The notes under the pieces are model-generated. The model was given only the letters and a program-made list of their open reading frames with translations, ran no database searches and was not told the origin of the DNA. Shown here one piece after another: positions 1-6,320 of a stretch of DNA of 6,905 nt. The stretch is from assembly GCA_964640125.1 (NCBI GenBank), contig CAZXGG010000115.1:1-6905 (forward strand), in the 5' to 3' direction. The position numbers and the translations under genes are program-made. Source of the stretch: G020353115 sp964640125. Lineage in GTDB: Bacteria > Bacteroidota > Bacteroidia > Bacteroidales > VadinHA17. Position 1 is the stretch's first letter, and every line of letters starts with the position of its first letter.

Positions 1-2558
1 TGAAGTGTGATCGATCCGGAAAGTGGGGTTGCCGGTTGCGAAACGACAAAACTATCATAAAAGGCGCAACCATTATCATCGGTTATCATAAGGTCATAAG
101 TACCGGGTGTCAATCCGGTTTGATCTTCTGAAGTCGGAACGAGACCACTTCCATCAGATGTACTCCATAAATAAATAAATGGCGGAGTCCCTCCGGTAAC
201 CGTAATATCAATTGCTGCATCCGCACCACCAAAGCATGCCACATCCTGGACTATCGATGTAATTGAGACCGGTATGCATCCAATGCCCAATCCGAACTGG
301 GTGCCTGAAGTCGATAAGCCATCGGTCATATTATCGCGATAGACGGCTGAATCAATGGCATTAACGTGAATTCCGTCCAAATCCCAGTCGCCTGAATCCG
401 GCCTCTTAATCACCCGTGTGTTCGGCTTGATAGCATAACTTGTAAAACCATCAGCGATCAGTTCAATATCAAAATCTGACGTTGAAAATCCATTGGCAGC
501 AACAAAATTCCAGTACCCATCTGTGAATTGTTTCTGGATAGTAATGCCTGATTCCGAAAGGGGTAAGCCATCGGATCCGGGATCTGCAGGAACAAACTCA
601 CCCACTATAGAGCCGGAATTCAACGCATTGAATGTACCATTTGCAGGCCTGTAGGCTCCCAAGGTACCAACGGGGAAGAGCAATCCGGAACCGGGTGAAC
701 TGATCCACCGTTCAATCCTGCCAATCACAGTACCTGACGTATGCGACAGTGCACCAACATTAACGGTACCAGTTCCTATGGTTATCTTGAAGGTATTGGT
801 GAAGACATTACCCTGAACCATAGAAAGTGTATCAGAAACAGTAATGTTTCCGTCGCTCAGGGTAATTCCGGGGCCACTATTTCTAAGGGTAAGTTTAAAG
901 TAGTTCTCTCCTGATGCATTGGAGATTGTCTGAGCAGCACTTCCATCGAATTCAACCCTGCGTGACCCTGCAATGAATGTGCCTTCATTAGTCCAGTTTC
1001 CCGCAAGGTTTATGTCATTATTGTGTGTATTTACATCGAGAATAGACACTCCTGATATGGTCAGGTTTCCGTTGATATCCAGGTCTCCAAGGGTCGTTTT
1101 GGTTCCTGAACCTGAGAGCACCAGGTGCCAGTATCCGTCCTGTGCCGGATGGACCTGCTGGTCGCCGGGATTATCATACTCGAAGGTATTTGCATTGAAG
1201 TTACAGTAAATCTGGATATCATCATCATCGGTTGTTCCCCCTCCATAATTCCAGGTTGCTCCTGCCCTGTTGTACACCTGTACCTCACCTGCGTCAATAT
1301 TGGTAAACGCGCCATCCTGGTCGATGCTTCCATAATTGTCAATAAGAAGGCTATTCCAGAAGGCATTCACGTCGCCTCCGATCGTTAATGCCCCTCCGGC
1401 ATTATTGATGAGGTGATTGCCCTCATCAAAGAAATTGGACCGGAGATCATCGGTAATCCGGATGTTCCCGTTATTTATGAGATCAGCACTATCACTGTTA
1501 AACAGCAGGTCATCCTGAACGGTCACGGTTCCGGTACTGTTATTTACCAGACGGGTTTTTTCGTCAAAGAACTCCAGTTGATCCGTTATGGCAATATCGG
1601 CTGATCCATTGATTGACAGCTGGCCTTCCCTGTTCTGCAGAATGATATCATCAACGATAAATATACCCTCATTATCGAGAACATAATCTGAATGATCCAC
1701 AGCGAACTCTATTCTTGCTTCATTGTGTGAGTTTTCCGATAAAGTTGCACCACTCTGGATGTGGATCGCTCCATCTTGATAGATCTCCAGTTCATCATTA
1801 TCTGACGTCCACTGGAGTGTACCCCCTGAATAGAGGTAGAGTTCTTTTGCCCTGGAATCGCTATCAATACTTACGACATACCCGCTATCGACTTCATTGA
1901 TGTGCACCTCGCTGAAGACGTCCGGGATACAATTGCAGGAAGTACCTCCCGAGAAGTAAGACCAGGTACCCGGGTCGTCCCACTCTCCGCTTTGAATAGC
2001 AAACCGTTCATCCGGTCCGGTATATACCTTGACATTATCAAACCGCTGGAACCTTGGAATAATAATGAAATCATTGGTAAGTTTTACAATAATCTGAAGA
2101 GTACTACCATTAATTCCACCGGTAAAAGCAGTAGCACTGCTGAAATTCCCGGATTGATCGCCATTCTCCAACAGTATTTCCGATCCCCCGTCGAGCGAAT
2201 AATAGGCCCGGACGTAATCATCTGCATCAGCTATTAACGCATACATAAACAGATCGATGGTGACCTTGACGTCAACATGACCTGAGATATCAATGACCTC
2301 GGAGTACCAGATACCCTCACCCTGTGTATCAATTCCCTGAAATGCATTAAAAAACACTTCAAAACTGCCCAGCGGACCAAAGTTGCACGCAGTGGTTTCG
2401 ATAGTCCATGCTGTGGGCCCTGTGTCGATTTGCGTTCCGTCCGGCAGATCTTCAAAATCCTCCAGCCAGATGACTGTCTGAGCAGAAAGGCTAACAGTGA
2501 GAGCTGTATAAATAAGTATACAGCTTAATAACCTGAATAGATTTGATATAAATCGCAC
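1..2558 (-). CDS. Large secreted adhesin-like protein with beta-helix-type repeats and a SprB repeat (C-terminus outside window)
   Basis: The reading frame is open for 852 codons from 2558 to the left edge; I checked every line for stops. The start is GTG at 2558: the in-frame stop TAA lies only five codons upstream and no ATG intervenes. Residues 1-26 form a signal peptide (VRFISNLFRLL, hydrophobic stretch, then SLSA, likely cleaved before Q27). Residues about 30-180 look like a jelly-roll or lectin-like module (WLEDFE, SEVIDISG, RAYYSLDGG, FDNVKVYTG). Residues 190-220 (SGEWDDPGTWS, then SEVHI) match the usual opening of G8/beta-helix regions in Bacteroidota surface proteins. Residues about 295-415 hold degenerate 20-25-residue repeats (DDLxFN..LINNxGxxxI), consistent with a parallel beta-helix. 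Residues 766-842 are a SprB-type repeat: C775, GGTPPFIYLWS, GLTPGTYDLMITDDNGC with C831. Export by type IX secretion is inferred from family habit; the C-terminal sorting domain would lie outside the window. The ligand is unknown. The gene is divergent from the permease. Confidence 0.9.
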   Translation of the reverse strand, partial: MRFISNLFRLLSCILIYTALTVSLSAQTVIWLEDFEDLPDGTQIDTGPTAWTIETTACNFGPLGSFEVFFNAFQGIDTQGEGIWYSEVIDISGHVDVKVTIDLFMYALIADADDYVRAYYSLDGGSEILLENGDQSGNFSSATAFTGGINGSTLQIIVKLTNDFIIIPRFQRFDNVKVYTGPDERFAIQSGEWDDPGTWSYFSGGTSCNCIPDVFSEVHINEVDSGYVVSIDSDSRAKELYLYSGGTLQWTSDNDELEIYQDGAIHIQSGATLSENSHNEARIEFAVDHSDYVLDNEGIFIVDDIILQNREGQLSINGSADIAITDQLEFFDEKTRLVNNSTGTVTVQDDLLFNSDSADLINNGNIRITDDLRSNFFDEGNHLINNAGGALTIGGDVNAFWNSLLIDNYGSIDQDGAFTNIDAGEVQVYNRAGATWNYGGGTTDDDDIQIYCNFNANTFEYDNPGDQQVHPAQDGYWHLVLSGSGTKTTLGDLDINGNLTISGVSILDVNTHNNDINLAGNWTNEGTFIAGSRRVEFDGSAAQTISNASGENYFKLTLRNSGPGITLSDGNITVSDTLSMVQGNVFTNTFKITIGTGTVNVGALSHTSGTVIGRIERWISSPGSGLLFPVGTLGAYRPANGTFNALNSGSIVGEFVPADPGSDGLPLSESGITIQKQFTDGYWNFVAANGFSTSDFDIELIADGFTSYAIKPNTRVIKRPDSGDWDLDGIHVNAIDSAVYRDNMTDGLSTSGTQFGLGIGCIPVSITSIVQDVACFGGADAAIDITVTGGTPPFIYLWSTSDGSGLVPTSEDQTGLTPGTYDLMITDDNGCAFYDSFVVSQPATPLSGSITL

Positions 2559-2595
2559 CTTGATAACTAGTTATTTAGGATACACGTAACTATCT

Positions 2596-2639
2596 ATAAA
2601 GATAAACCATTTTGTCCTAACCCACGATATTATCTTTAT
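2596..2639. repeat. 10-bp inverted repeat between divergent genes
   Basis: ATAAAGATAA (2596-2605) and TTATCTTTAT (2630-2639) are perfect inverted copies separated by 24 bases. Read outwards, each arm contains TATCTTTA, so the repeat may be a symmetrical pair of divergent -7 boxes. Alternatively it may be the two half-sites of a regulator. The sequence cannot separate these. Confidence 0.5.
2597..2604 (-). promoter_or_regulatory. Candidate -7 box for the adhesin gene
   Basis: On the minus strand this reads TATCTTTA, one base from the Bacteroidota -7 consensus TAnnTTTG, with GTG instead of TTG about 18 bases upstream. It lies 38 bases before the GTG start codon. The same octamer occurs at nearly the same distance (34 bases) before the lipoprotein gene, which strengthens the call. 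Confidence 0.4.
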
Positions 2640-2642
2640 GAC

Positions 2643-2735
2643 TTGTGATTGGATAAAATAGTTGCTTCTTCGAATGAGATCGATAAGTGGGAGGATCTGG
2701 TTAGATCACAAGGGAAATGTCACTCCCTTGTTTTT
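2643..2735 (+). ncRNA. Candidate small RNA or attenuated leader upstream of the permease
   Basis: A promoter-like TATCTTTA (2631-2638, with TTG at 2612-2614 and a short 16-base gap) is followed about 90 bases later by an intrinsic terminator ending near 2735. No gene lies between them. CTTGTGAT (2642-2649) is perfectly complementary to ATCACAAG (2705-2712), which overlaps the left arm of the terminator, so the two pairings exclude each other. A small hairpin GATCT-GGTT-AGATC (2694-2707) lies just before. The transcript could be a free short RNA or a leader of the permease mRNA. The start site is guessed; the pairing partner at 2642 sits right at it, which weakens the attenuation model. No known RNA family was recognised. 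Confidence 0.3.
2708..2735 (+). terminator. Intrinsic terminator in the permease upstream region
   Basis: ACAAGGGA (2708-2715) pairs perfectly with TCCCTTGT (2724-2731) around an 8-base loop, and is followed by five T residues (2731-2735). There is no T-run on the other strand, so it acts only rightwards. It is unexpected because the only gene to its left runs the other way. Confidence 0.55.
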
Positions 2736-2758
2736 ATGCTGAAATTAATGTATTTTAC
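2728..2758 (+). promoter_or_regulatory. Candidate promoter of the permease gene
   Basis: TTG (2728-2730) and TATTTTAC (2751-2758) are separated by 20 bases, the spacing expected for Bacteroidota TTG/TAnnTTTG promoters; the last two bases of the -7 box deviate. A start near 2764 would give a leader of about 35 bases, or about 75 bases if translation begins at 2837. The TTG lies inside the right arm of the terminator at 2708-2735. Confidence 0.35.
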
Positions 2759-2797
2759 AGGCCCTATTGAAGGATTTTGAAAAGGCTGTAATGTGAA

Positions 2798-5209
2798 ATG
2801 GGAAAACTGAAGGATCTTCCCGGGAATTCTTTACAGATGATCTATAGCCACTGCAGAATTGCTTTGCGTAATCTTCTTCGCAAGCGTATCTTTTCCATGG
2901 TAAATATCTTAGGATTAACTGTTGGACTAACCGTTACTACACTGTTGATAGTATATGTTCGCAACGAATTAAGCTATGACAGGTTCTTTCCTTCCAGTGA
3001 CAACATCTACAGGATTATATCGAGGGTGGAAACACCCGAGGATCAGGAGTTGATCATACCGCATACATTATTCCAGATTTCGGATAGTTTACAACAGCAT
3101 TACCCGGAGATTGAAAAGATTGGCAGGCTTTTTCTTAATCCGGAATTTTTATATGAGAACCGCCAGTATAACTTTGGTCATATCAAATTTTGTTATGTTG
3201 AGCCACCATTTTTTGAGGTTTTTACTTTTCCCGGTATTGGCCATGATCAATTGAAGGAATTCAAAAAACCCTATACTGCCGTTCTCACTGAGGATTTTGC
3301 CAGGGAGGTATTTCAAGATGAAGATCCGGTTGGGAAAGAACTTGTTATTCATAATAATAAATTTTCCATTGTTGCCGTCACTGATGATCTTCCTTCAAAC
3401 TCACACATGGACTTTAACTTATTCCTTTCTTTGGGTACATTGGAAAAAGAAGGGATTCTTGCACAGCGAAAAAGTCTTGATTTTTCAACCTATCTCCGCC
3501 TGGCTGAAGGGATAAACAAGAAAGAGATTCTGAATGAGATACGAAAACACATAGATGATTGGGTTTATGAACGGTACCACGGAAGCGGTGCACATGTTTC
3601 CTCCATGTTGCAACCGGTACAGGATATTCATTTGTATTCATCGGATATAGGCTATAATTTTAAAACACCCGGTCGTATTGAGAATATCCTGATCTTCAGT
3701 ACGATTGCTATTTTTGTGCTGATTATCGCAATAAGCAACTTTCTGAATCATATGCTTGCTGATTCGGCTAACCGATCCAAAGAGGTAGTAATACGAAAAG
3801 TCCTTGGTGCAAACAGGAGGTTATTGATTATCCAATTTCTAACTGAATCCGTTATTATTTCATTGGTTTCTCTGCTCCTATCCATTGTTCTGGTTGAGTT
3901 ACTCCTCTCCTATTTTGGAAGCCTGATTGACCGGCAGCTTACTTTTCTTTTGCGAAATAATGAAGCATTTTTTGCTGGTCTGGTTCTGCTCACTTTAGTC
4001 ATCAGTCTTATTGCAGGTTTTTATCCCGCCATAATCCTTTCCCGGTATAGTCAAATGGAAGATCTTCATGTACCTGGAACACGGATCCGGCCCCGAAGAT
4101 TTAAGAGCTTATCTGTATTTCTCCAACTTGCAATATCGGCATTTATGATTACATGCCTGTTGATTATGTATAAACAGATTGTTTTTCTTAAAAGGACAGA
4201 TCTCGGATTCAACCCGGAAAACCTGGTAGTATTTTATAAGGTAAACCAGCGTTTTGCAAAACCGTTTCATCCGGTTCGAAAGAAACTCCTGAGCCATGAC
4301 AGGATTATACGTGTTTCGGCATCCGATGCAATCCCGGGGAATATTGTAATTATCCAGAATGCCTGGTCATCATACAGTTCTGAAGAGAAAGCGTTTATAA
4401 TAAAGGAAAATCCAGTACAGGAGGACTTCCTGGAAACCTATGGGATAGAGTTGATATCCGGCAGGGATTTTAATCGAGTTCTTGATGGGGATACCGGCAA
4501 GTTTATTATCAATGAATCGGCTGCAAAATTATTGGATCTGAACGATCCCCTGGGTGAACCAATCAACATATGGCATCATCGGGATACAGTCATCGGAGTA
4601 GTGAAGGATTTTCATTTCGAATCCCTGTATGAGCCGATTGGTCCGATTGTTTTCACCCGGTATATTAGAAATTACCAATACATAACTATCAGGGTAAAAG
4701 AGAAAATCACAGAAGAAGTTATTAACGACATTGTCAAAATCCTGGAATTATATTATGAAGATCCTGCTTTCAATTACTATTTGATGGAGCGACAAATTCG
4801 TTCAAAATATTCGATCGATGAGCAAAACACAAAGTTGATGTTGCTTGGAACCCTCCTGGCCCTTCTGACTTCAGCCCTTGGGTTGTTTGGATTGATCTCT
4901 TTTTCTGTGGTACAAAGGACTAAAGAGATGGGCATAAGAAAGGTGCATGGTGCCCATTCCAGAAATATCATTCTTTTAATGATTGGTGATTTTGGGAAAT
5001 TTGTATTACCGGCAGTTGCCATTGCAATACCTTTTGCCCTTATTTTTATAAAAAACTGGATGCAGAATTTTGCCTACCGGGTTAACATTCCTGTCTGGAT
5101 TTATCTGGTCTCAATAGGAGTTGCATTATGTGTCGCACTCCTTGCCATCCTGGTCAGGGTAATTCTTTTCGCCTACTCCAACCCGGCAGATTCGTTGCGG
5201 TATGAATAG
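2798..5209 (+). CDS. FtsX/MacB-type ABC transporter permease
   Basis: This 803-residue inner-membrane protein has the duplicated architecture typical of Bacteroidota: N-terminal segment ALRNLLRKR (22-30), TM1 (about 32-54), a first MacB-like periplasmic domain (about 60-290), an FtsX domain with three TM segments (about 296-318, 343-372, 389-414) and the signature KEVVIRKVLGA (328-338). Then come TM5 (437-458), a second periplasmic domain (about 470-670, with ISGRDF and VVKDFHF), and a second FtsX domain with three TM segments (about 679-705, 732-752, 766-791) and KEMGIRKVHGA (709-719). It ends NPADSLRYE, as family members usually do. Such proteins couple to a separate cytoplasmic ATPase and act as mechanotransmitters for efflux or lipoprotein/envelope stress functions; no ATPase gene is in the window, and the substrate is unknown. 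Family members usually begin M-I-x-x-Y/H-x-x-I-A, so M14 (ATG at 2837) is a credible true start. Neither start has a good Shine-Dalgarno. Flanking genes are on the other strand, so it is probably monocistronic. Confidence 0.93.
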   Translation: MGKLKDLPGNSLQMIYSHCRIALRNLLRKRIFSMVNILGLTVGLTVTTLLIVYVRNELSYDRFFPSSDNIYRIISRVETPEDQELIIPHTLFQISDSLQQHYPEIEKIGRLFLNPEFLYENRQYNFGHIKFCYVEPPFFEVFTFPGIGHDQLKEFKKPYTAVLTEDFAREVFQDEDPVGKELVIHNNKFSIVAVTDDLPSNSHMDFNLFLSLGTLEKEGILAQRKSLDFSTYLRLAEGINKKEILNEIRKHIDDWVYERYHGSGAHVSSMLQPVQDIHLYSSDIGYNFKTPGRIENILIFSTIAIFVLIIAISNFLNHMLADSANRSKEVVIRKVLGANRRLLIIQFLTESVIISLVSLLLSIVLVELLLSYFGSLIDRQLTFLLRNNEAFFAGLVLLTLVISLIAGFYPAIILSRYSQMEDLHVPGTRIRPRRFKSLSVFLQLAISAFMITCLLIMYKQIVFLKRTDLGFNPENLVVFYKVNQRFAKPFHPVRKKLLSHDRIIRVSASDAIPGNIVIIQNAWSSYSSEEKAFIIKENPVQEDFLETYGIELISGRDFNRVLDGDTGKFIINESAAKLLDLNDPLGEPINIWHHRDTVIGVVKDFHFESLYEPIGPIVFTRYIRNYQYITIRVKEKITEEVINDIVKILELYYEDPAFNYYLMERQIRSKYSIDEQNTKLMLLGTLLALLTSALGLFGLISFSVVQRTKEMGIRKVHGAHSRNIILLMIGDFGKFVLPAVAIAIPFALIFIKNWMQNFAYRVNIPVWIYLVSIGVALCVALLAILVRVILFAYSNPADSLRYE

Positions 5210-5233
5210 GGGAATAATCCCCTCCTACTCATA
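5201..5233. terminator. Hairpin at the convergent gene junction, possible bidirectional terminator
   Basis: TATGAATAGG (5201-5210) is complementary to CCTACTCATA (5224-5233) at 9 of 10 positions, and an alternative inner stem AGGGGA (5208-5213)/TCCCCT (5218-5223) with loop ATAA is perfect. The structure overlaps both stop codons. There is no T-run on either side, so it would be an atypical terminator. Part of the symmetry arises because both proteins end in Tyr-Glu-stop. Confidence 0.35.
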
Positions 5234-5620
5234 CTCCCCCATAACTTCTTCCATTTTTTTGGCAGCTTTGTCTGCAATCGCCTCGAACTTCTTCACATAC
5301 TCTTCGTTCATCGAACATTTCGTAAGGGTAACCCATTGTGTTGACCAGGTAACAGCTTCCTGCACCATCGCATCCCATCTTTCCTGTAATCCTTCCTCCT
5401 CACCGGTTCCGCTAAAGACCGCTTCCATCACTTCAATGTATTCATTCATCCACTCTTCATACCGCTTAAGGAAATCATCACAGTCGGCTATCTTTTCATC
5501 GGCTTTTGTTTTTTCCGCTTCTGTTTTGTCTTCTGCGGAACCTTTGTCCTTTTTTGATCCCCCGCATGATGAGAAAGTAAAGAGCATGGCCAGCACCATG
5601 AGATAAACCAGTTTTTTCAT
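5225..5620 (-). CDS. Small hypothetical lipoprotein
   Basis: This 131-residue protein starts at ATG (5620) with a lipoprotein signal peptide: MKKLVYLMVLAMLF, then FSSC with the lipidated Cys at residue 19. A charged flexible linker follows (residues about 22-44, rich in K, D, E and A), then a mainly helical acidic domain (about 47-131) with DCDDFLKRYEEWMNEYIEVM and a C-terminal amphipathic helix (EYVKKFEAIADKAAKKMEEVM). C47 and C102 are the only Cys in the mature domain besides the lipid-bearing one and could form a disulfide. It should be anchored in the outer membrane or periplasm. The helical domain resembles small uncharacterised Bacteroidota lipoproteins; I cannot assign a function. It converges on the permease with 15 bases between the stop codons, and has its own promoter-like element upstream. 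Confidence 0.88.
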   Translation of the reverse strand: MKKLVYLMVLAMLFTFSSCGGSKKDKGSAEDKTEAEKTKADEKIADCDDFLKRYEEWMNEYIEVMEAVFSGTGEEEGLQERWDAMVQEAVTWSTQWVTLTKCSMNEEYVKKFEAIADKAAKKMEEVMGEYE

Positions 5621-5654
5621 GATGAATTGTCTTTAGGTGAATGATCTATTGAGG

Positions 5655-5662
5655 TAAAGATA
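5655..5662 (-). promoter_or_regulatory. Candidate -7 box for the lipoprotein gene
   Basis: The minus strand reads TTATCTTTA across 5663-5655, identical over nine bases to the element before the adhesin gene. It lies 34 bases upstream of the ATG, giving a leader of about 25-30 bases. A GTG lies about 20 bases further upstream in place of the usual TTG. Confidence 0.4.
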
Positions 5663-5683
5663 AGGATTTAGTGGTTTTTACGC

Positions 5684-5697
5684 ACATAAAATTATGT
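5684..5697. promoter_or_regulatory. Palindrome at the -33 region of the lipoprotein promoter
   Basis: ACATAA (5684-5689) and TTATGT (5692-5697) are perfect inverted half-sites separated by two bases. The site starts about 22 bases upstream of the candidate -7 box, where a dimeric regulator could bind. It is AT-rich and short, so chance is possible. Confidence 0.25.
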
Positions 5698-5731
5698 ATT
5701 CCATAGCATATGAGGGATGTGGGAGGAAAAG

Positions 5732-5766
5732 AGAGGTGAGTGTTGAGAAGTGAGTAGTGAGTAAGA
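5732..5766 (+). repeat. Degenerate heptanucleotide tandem repeat, copy 1
   Basis: Five consecutive seven-base units can be read: AGAGGTG, AGTGTTG, AGAAGTG, AGTAGTG, AGTAAGA. The tract is almost free of C. A related tract lies at 6224-6274 in the same orientation; TGTTGAGAAGTGAG (5741-5754) matches 6226-6239 at 13 of 14 bases. Confidence 0.6.
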
Positions 5767-5794
5767 AAAGGTGCTCGGTCCTGATTAATAGAAG

Positions 5795-5852
5795 TTATGC
5801 CGAAAGTATCCCTTTGGGAAAATTTATGCCATAGGCATCCCTATGGTATTGA
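5795..5852. repeat. Two tandem 29-base units, each forming a small hairpin
   Basis: The units begin TTATGCC at 5795 and 5824 and agree at 18 of the first 23 bases, including ATCCCT. The second folds as ATGCCATAGG (5826-5835) with CCTATGGTAT (5840-5849), ten pairs including one G-T, around loop CATC. The first forms CCGAAAG/CTTTGGG with one mismatch. The paired changes keep the hairpin while the sequence varies, as in short intergenic palindromic repeat families. No T-run follows, so a terminator role is unlikely. Confidence 0.55.
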
Positions 5853-5931
5853 TAGAATTGTTAATATGTTAGATTATGCACAATTAGTAGTTGTAAAGGG
5901 TAGTTGTAGAATAAGTCAGTCCAATAAGATT

Positions 5932-5953
5932 AAAAAATACCCCAGCGGGGTAT
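5932..5953 (-). terminator. Minus-strand intrinsic terminator
   Basis: On the minus strand ATACCCC and GGGGTAT (5953-5947 and 5943-5937) form a perfect seven-pair stem with a three-base loop, followed by a run of six T (5937-5932, overlapping the stem end). It would stop leftward transcription before the lipoprotein promoter. No minus-strand gene is seen upstream of it, so it may belong to the repeat element it borders. Confidence 0.5.
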
Positions 5954-6149
5954 AATAATCAATAGCCCCGGGTAACCCTGTGAAATAACCATTCATTTCA
6001 GCACTATGTCTGGGGTGTACAATAATGTTTCGCTTCAACAGTTCGTCTGGGAAGATCGCTATTTCACGGGGGCAACCCGGGGTTGGTGTATAACTAAAAA
6101 GATGGTCCAACTGCGCTGTAATTCGGCTGGAAATCCCTCTATGGACCAT
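5937..6149. repeat. Structured inverted-repeat element, possible non-autonomous or intergenic repeat
   Basis: Several inverted pairs are packed here. CCCCGGGT (5966-5973) pairs with ACCCGGGG (6075-6082), and GTGAAAT (5980-5986) pairs with ATTTCAC (6061-6067) within the same long stem, giving arms of 21 and 22 bases around a 74-base interior. TGAAAT (5981-5986) can alternatively pair with ATTTCA (5995-6000). ATGGTCCA (6102-6109) pairs with TGGACCAT (6142-6149). The terminator stem at 5937-5953 closes the left side. A 77-codon minus-strand frame (6149-5916) spans the element but its start and end lie in the palindromes, so I treat it as part of the repeat and not as a gene. No flanking target duplication was found. 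Confidence 0.5.
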
Positions 6150-6223
6150 AAATCACCAGGCGTCAAATCGTGTAAGAAGATTTAAGAAAGGAGAGGCGAG
6201 ACGATGAGACAGTGGGACTTTTA

Positions 6224-6274
6224 GGTGTTGAGAGGTGAGAATAATGATTTCAAATGTTGAATGTCGAATTTGTT
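6224..6274 (+). repeat. Degenerate heptanucleotide tandem repeat, copy 2
   Basis: GGTGTTG, AGAGGTG, AGAATAA (6224-6244) continue the unit seen at 5732-5766, and ATGTTGA, ATGTCGA (6254-6267) are two more seven-base units of a related type. The units are decayed, and the edges are uncertain. Confidence 0.4.
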
Positions 6275-6320
6275 AGTTAGAATTCTTTTTCAAAAAATCT
6301 TGTCACACGTTACTCGCTTT

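Noticed and set aside
973..2455. Several 60-110-codon frames on both strands within the adhesin
   Set aside because: The adhesin frame is continuous, has recognisable domains and explains the whole stretch; the others are shadows.
5202..5606. 134-codon plus-strand frame opposite the lipoprotein
   Set aside because: The minus-strand frame has a clear lipoprotein signal peptide and lipobox; this frame is its Ser-rich antisense shadow.
5732..5852. CRISPR-like array
   Set aside because: Repeats are 7 or 29 bases without spacers of regular unique sequence, and no cas genes are present.
5887..5908. Direct repeat GTAGTTGTA, two copies
   Set aside because: Nine bases at 13-base spacing in low-complexity DNA; not enough to call a binding site or target duplication.
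5916..6149. 77-codon minus-strand frame as a gene
   Set aside because: It lies wholly within the inverted-repeat element, runs through the terminator hairpin and has no ribosome site; its peptide is best explained as translated repeat.
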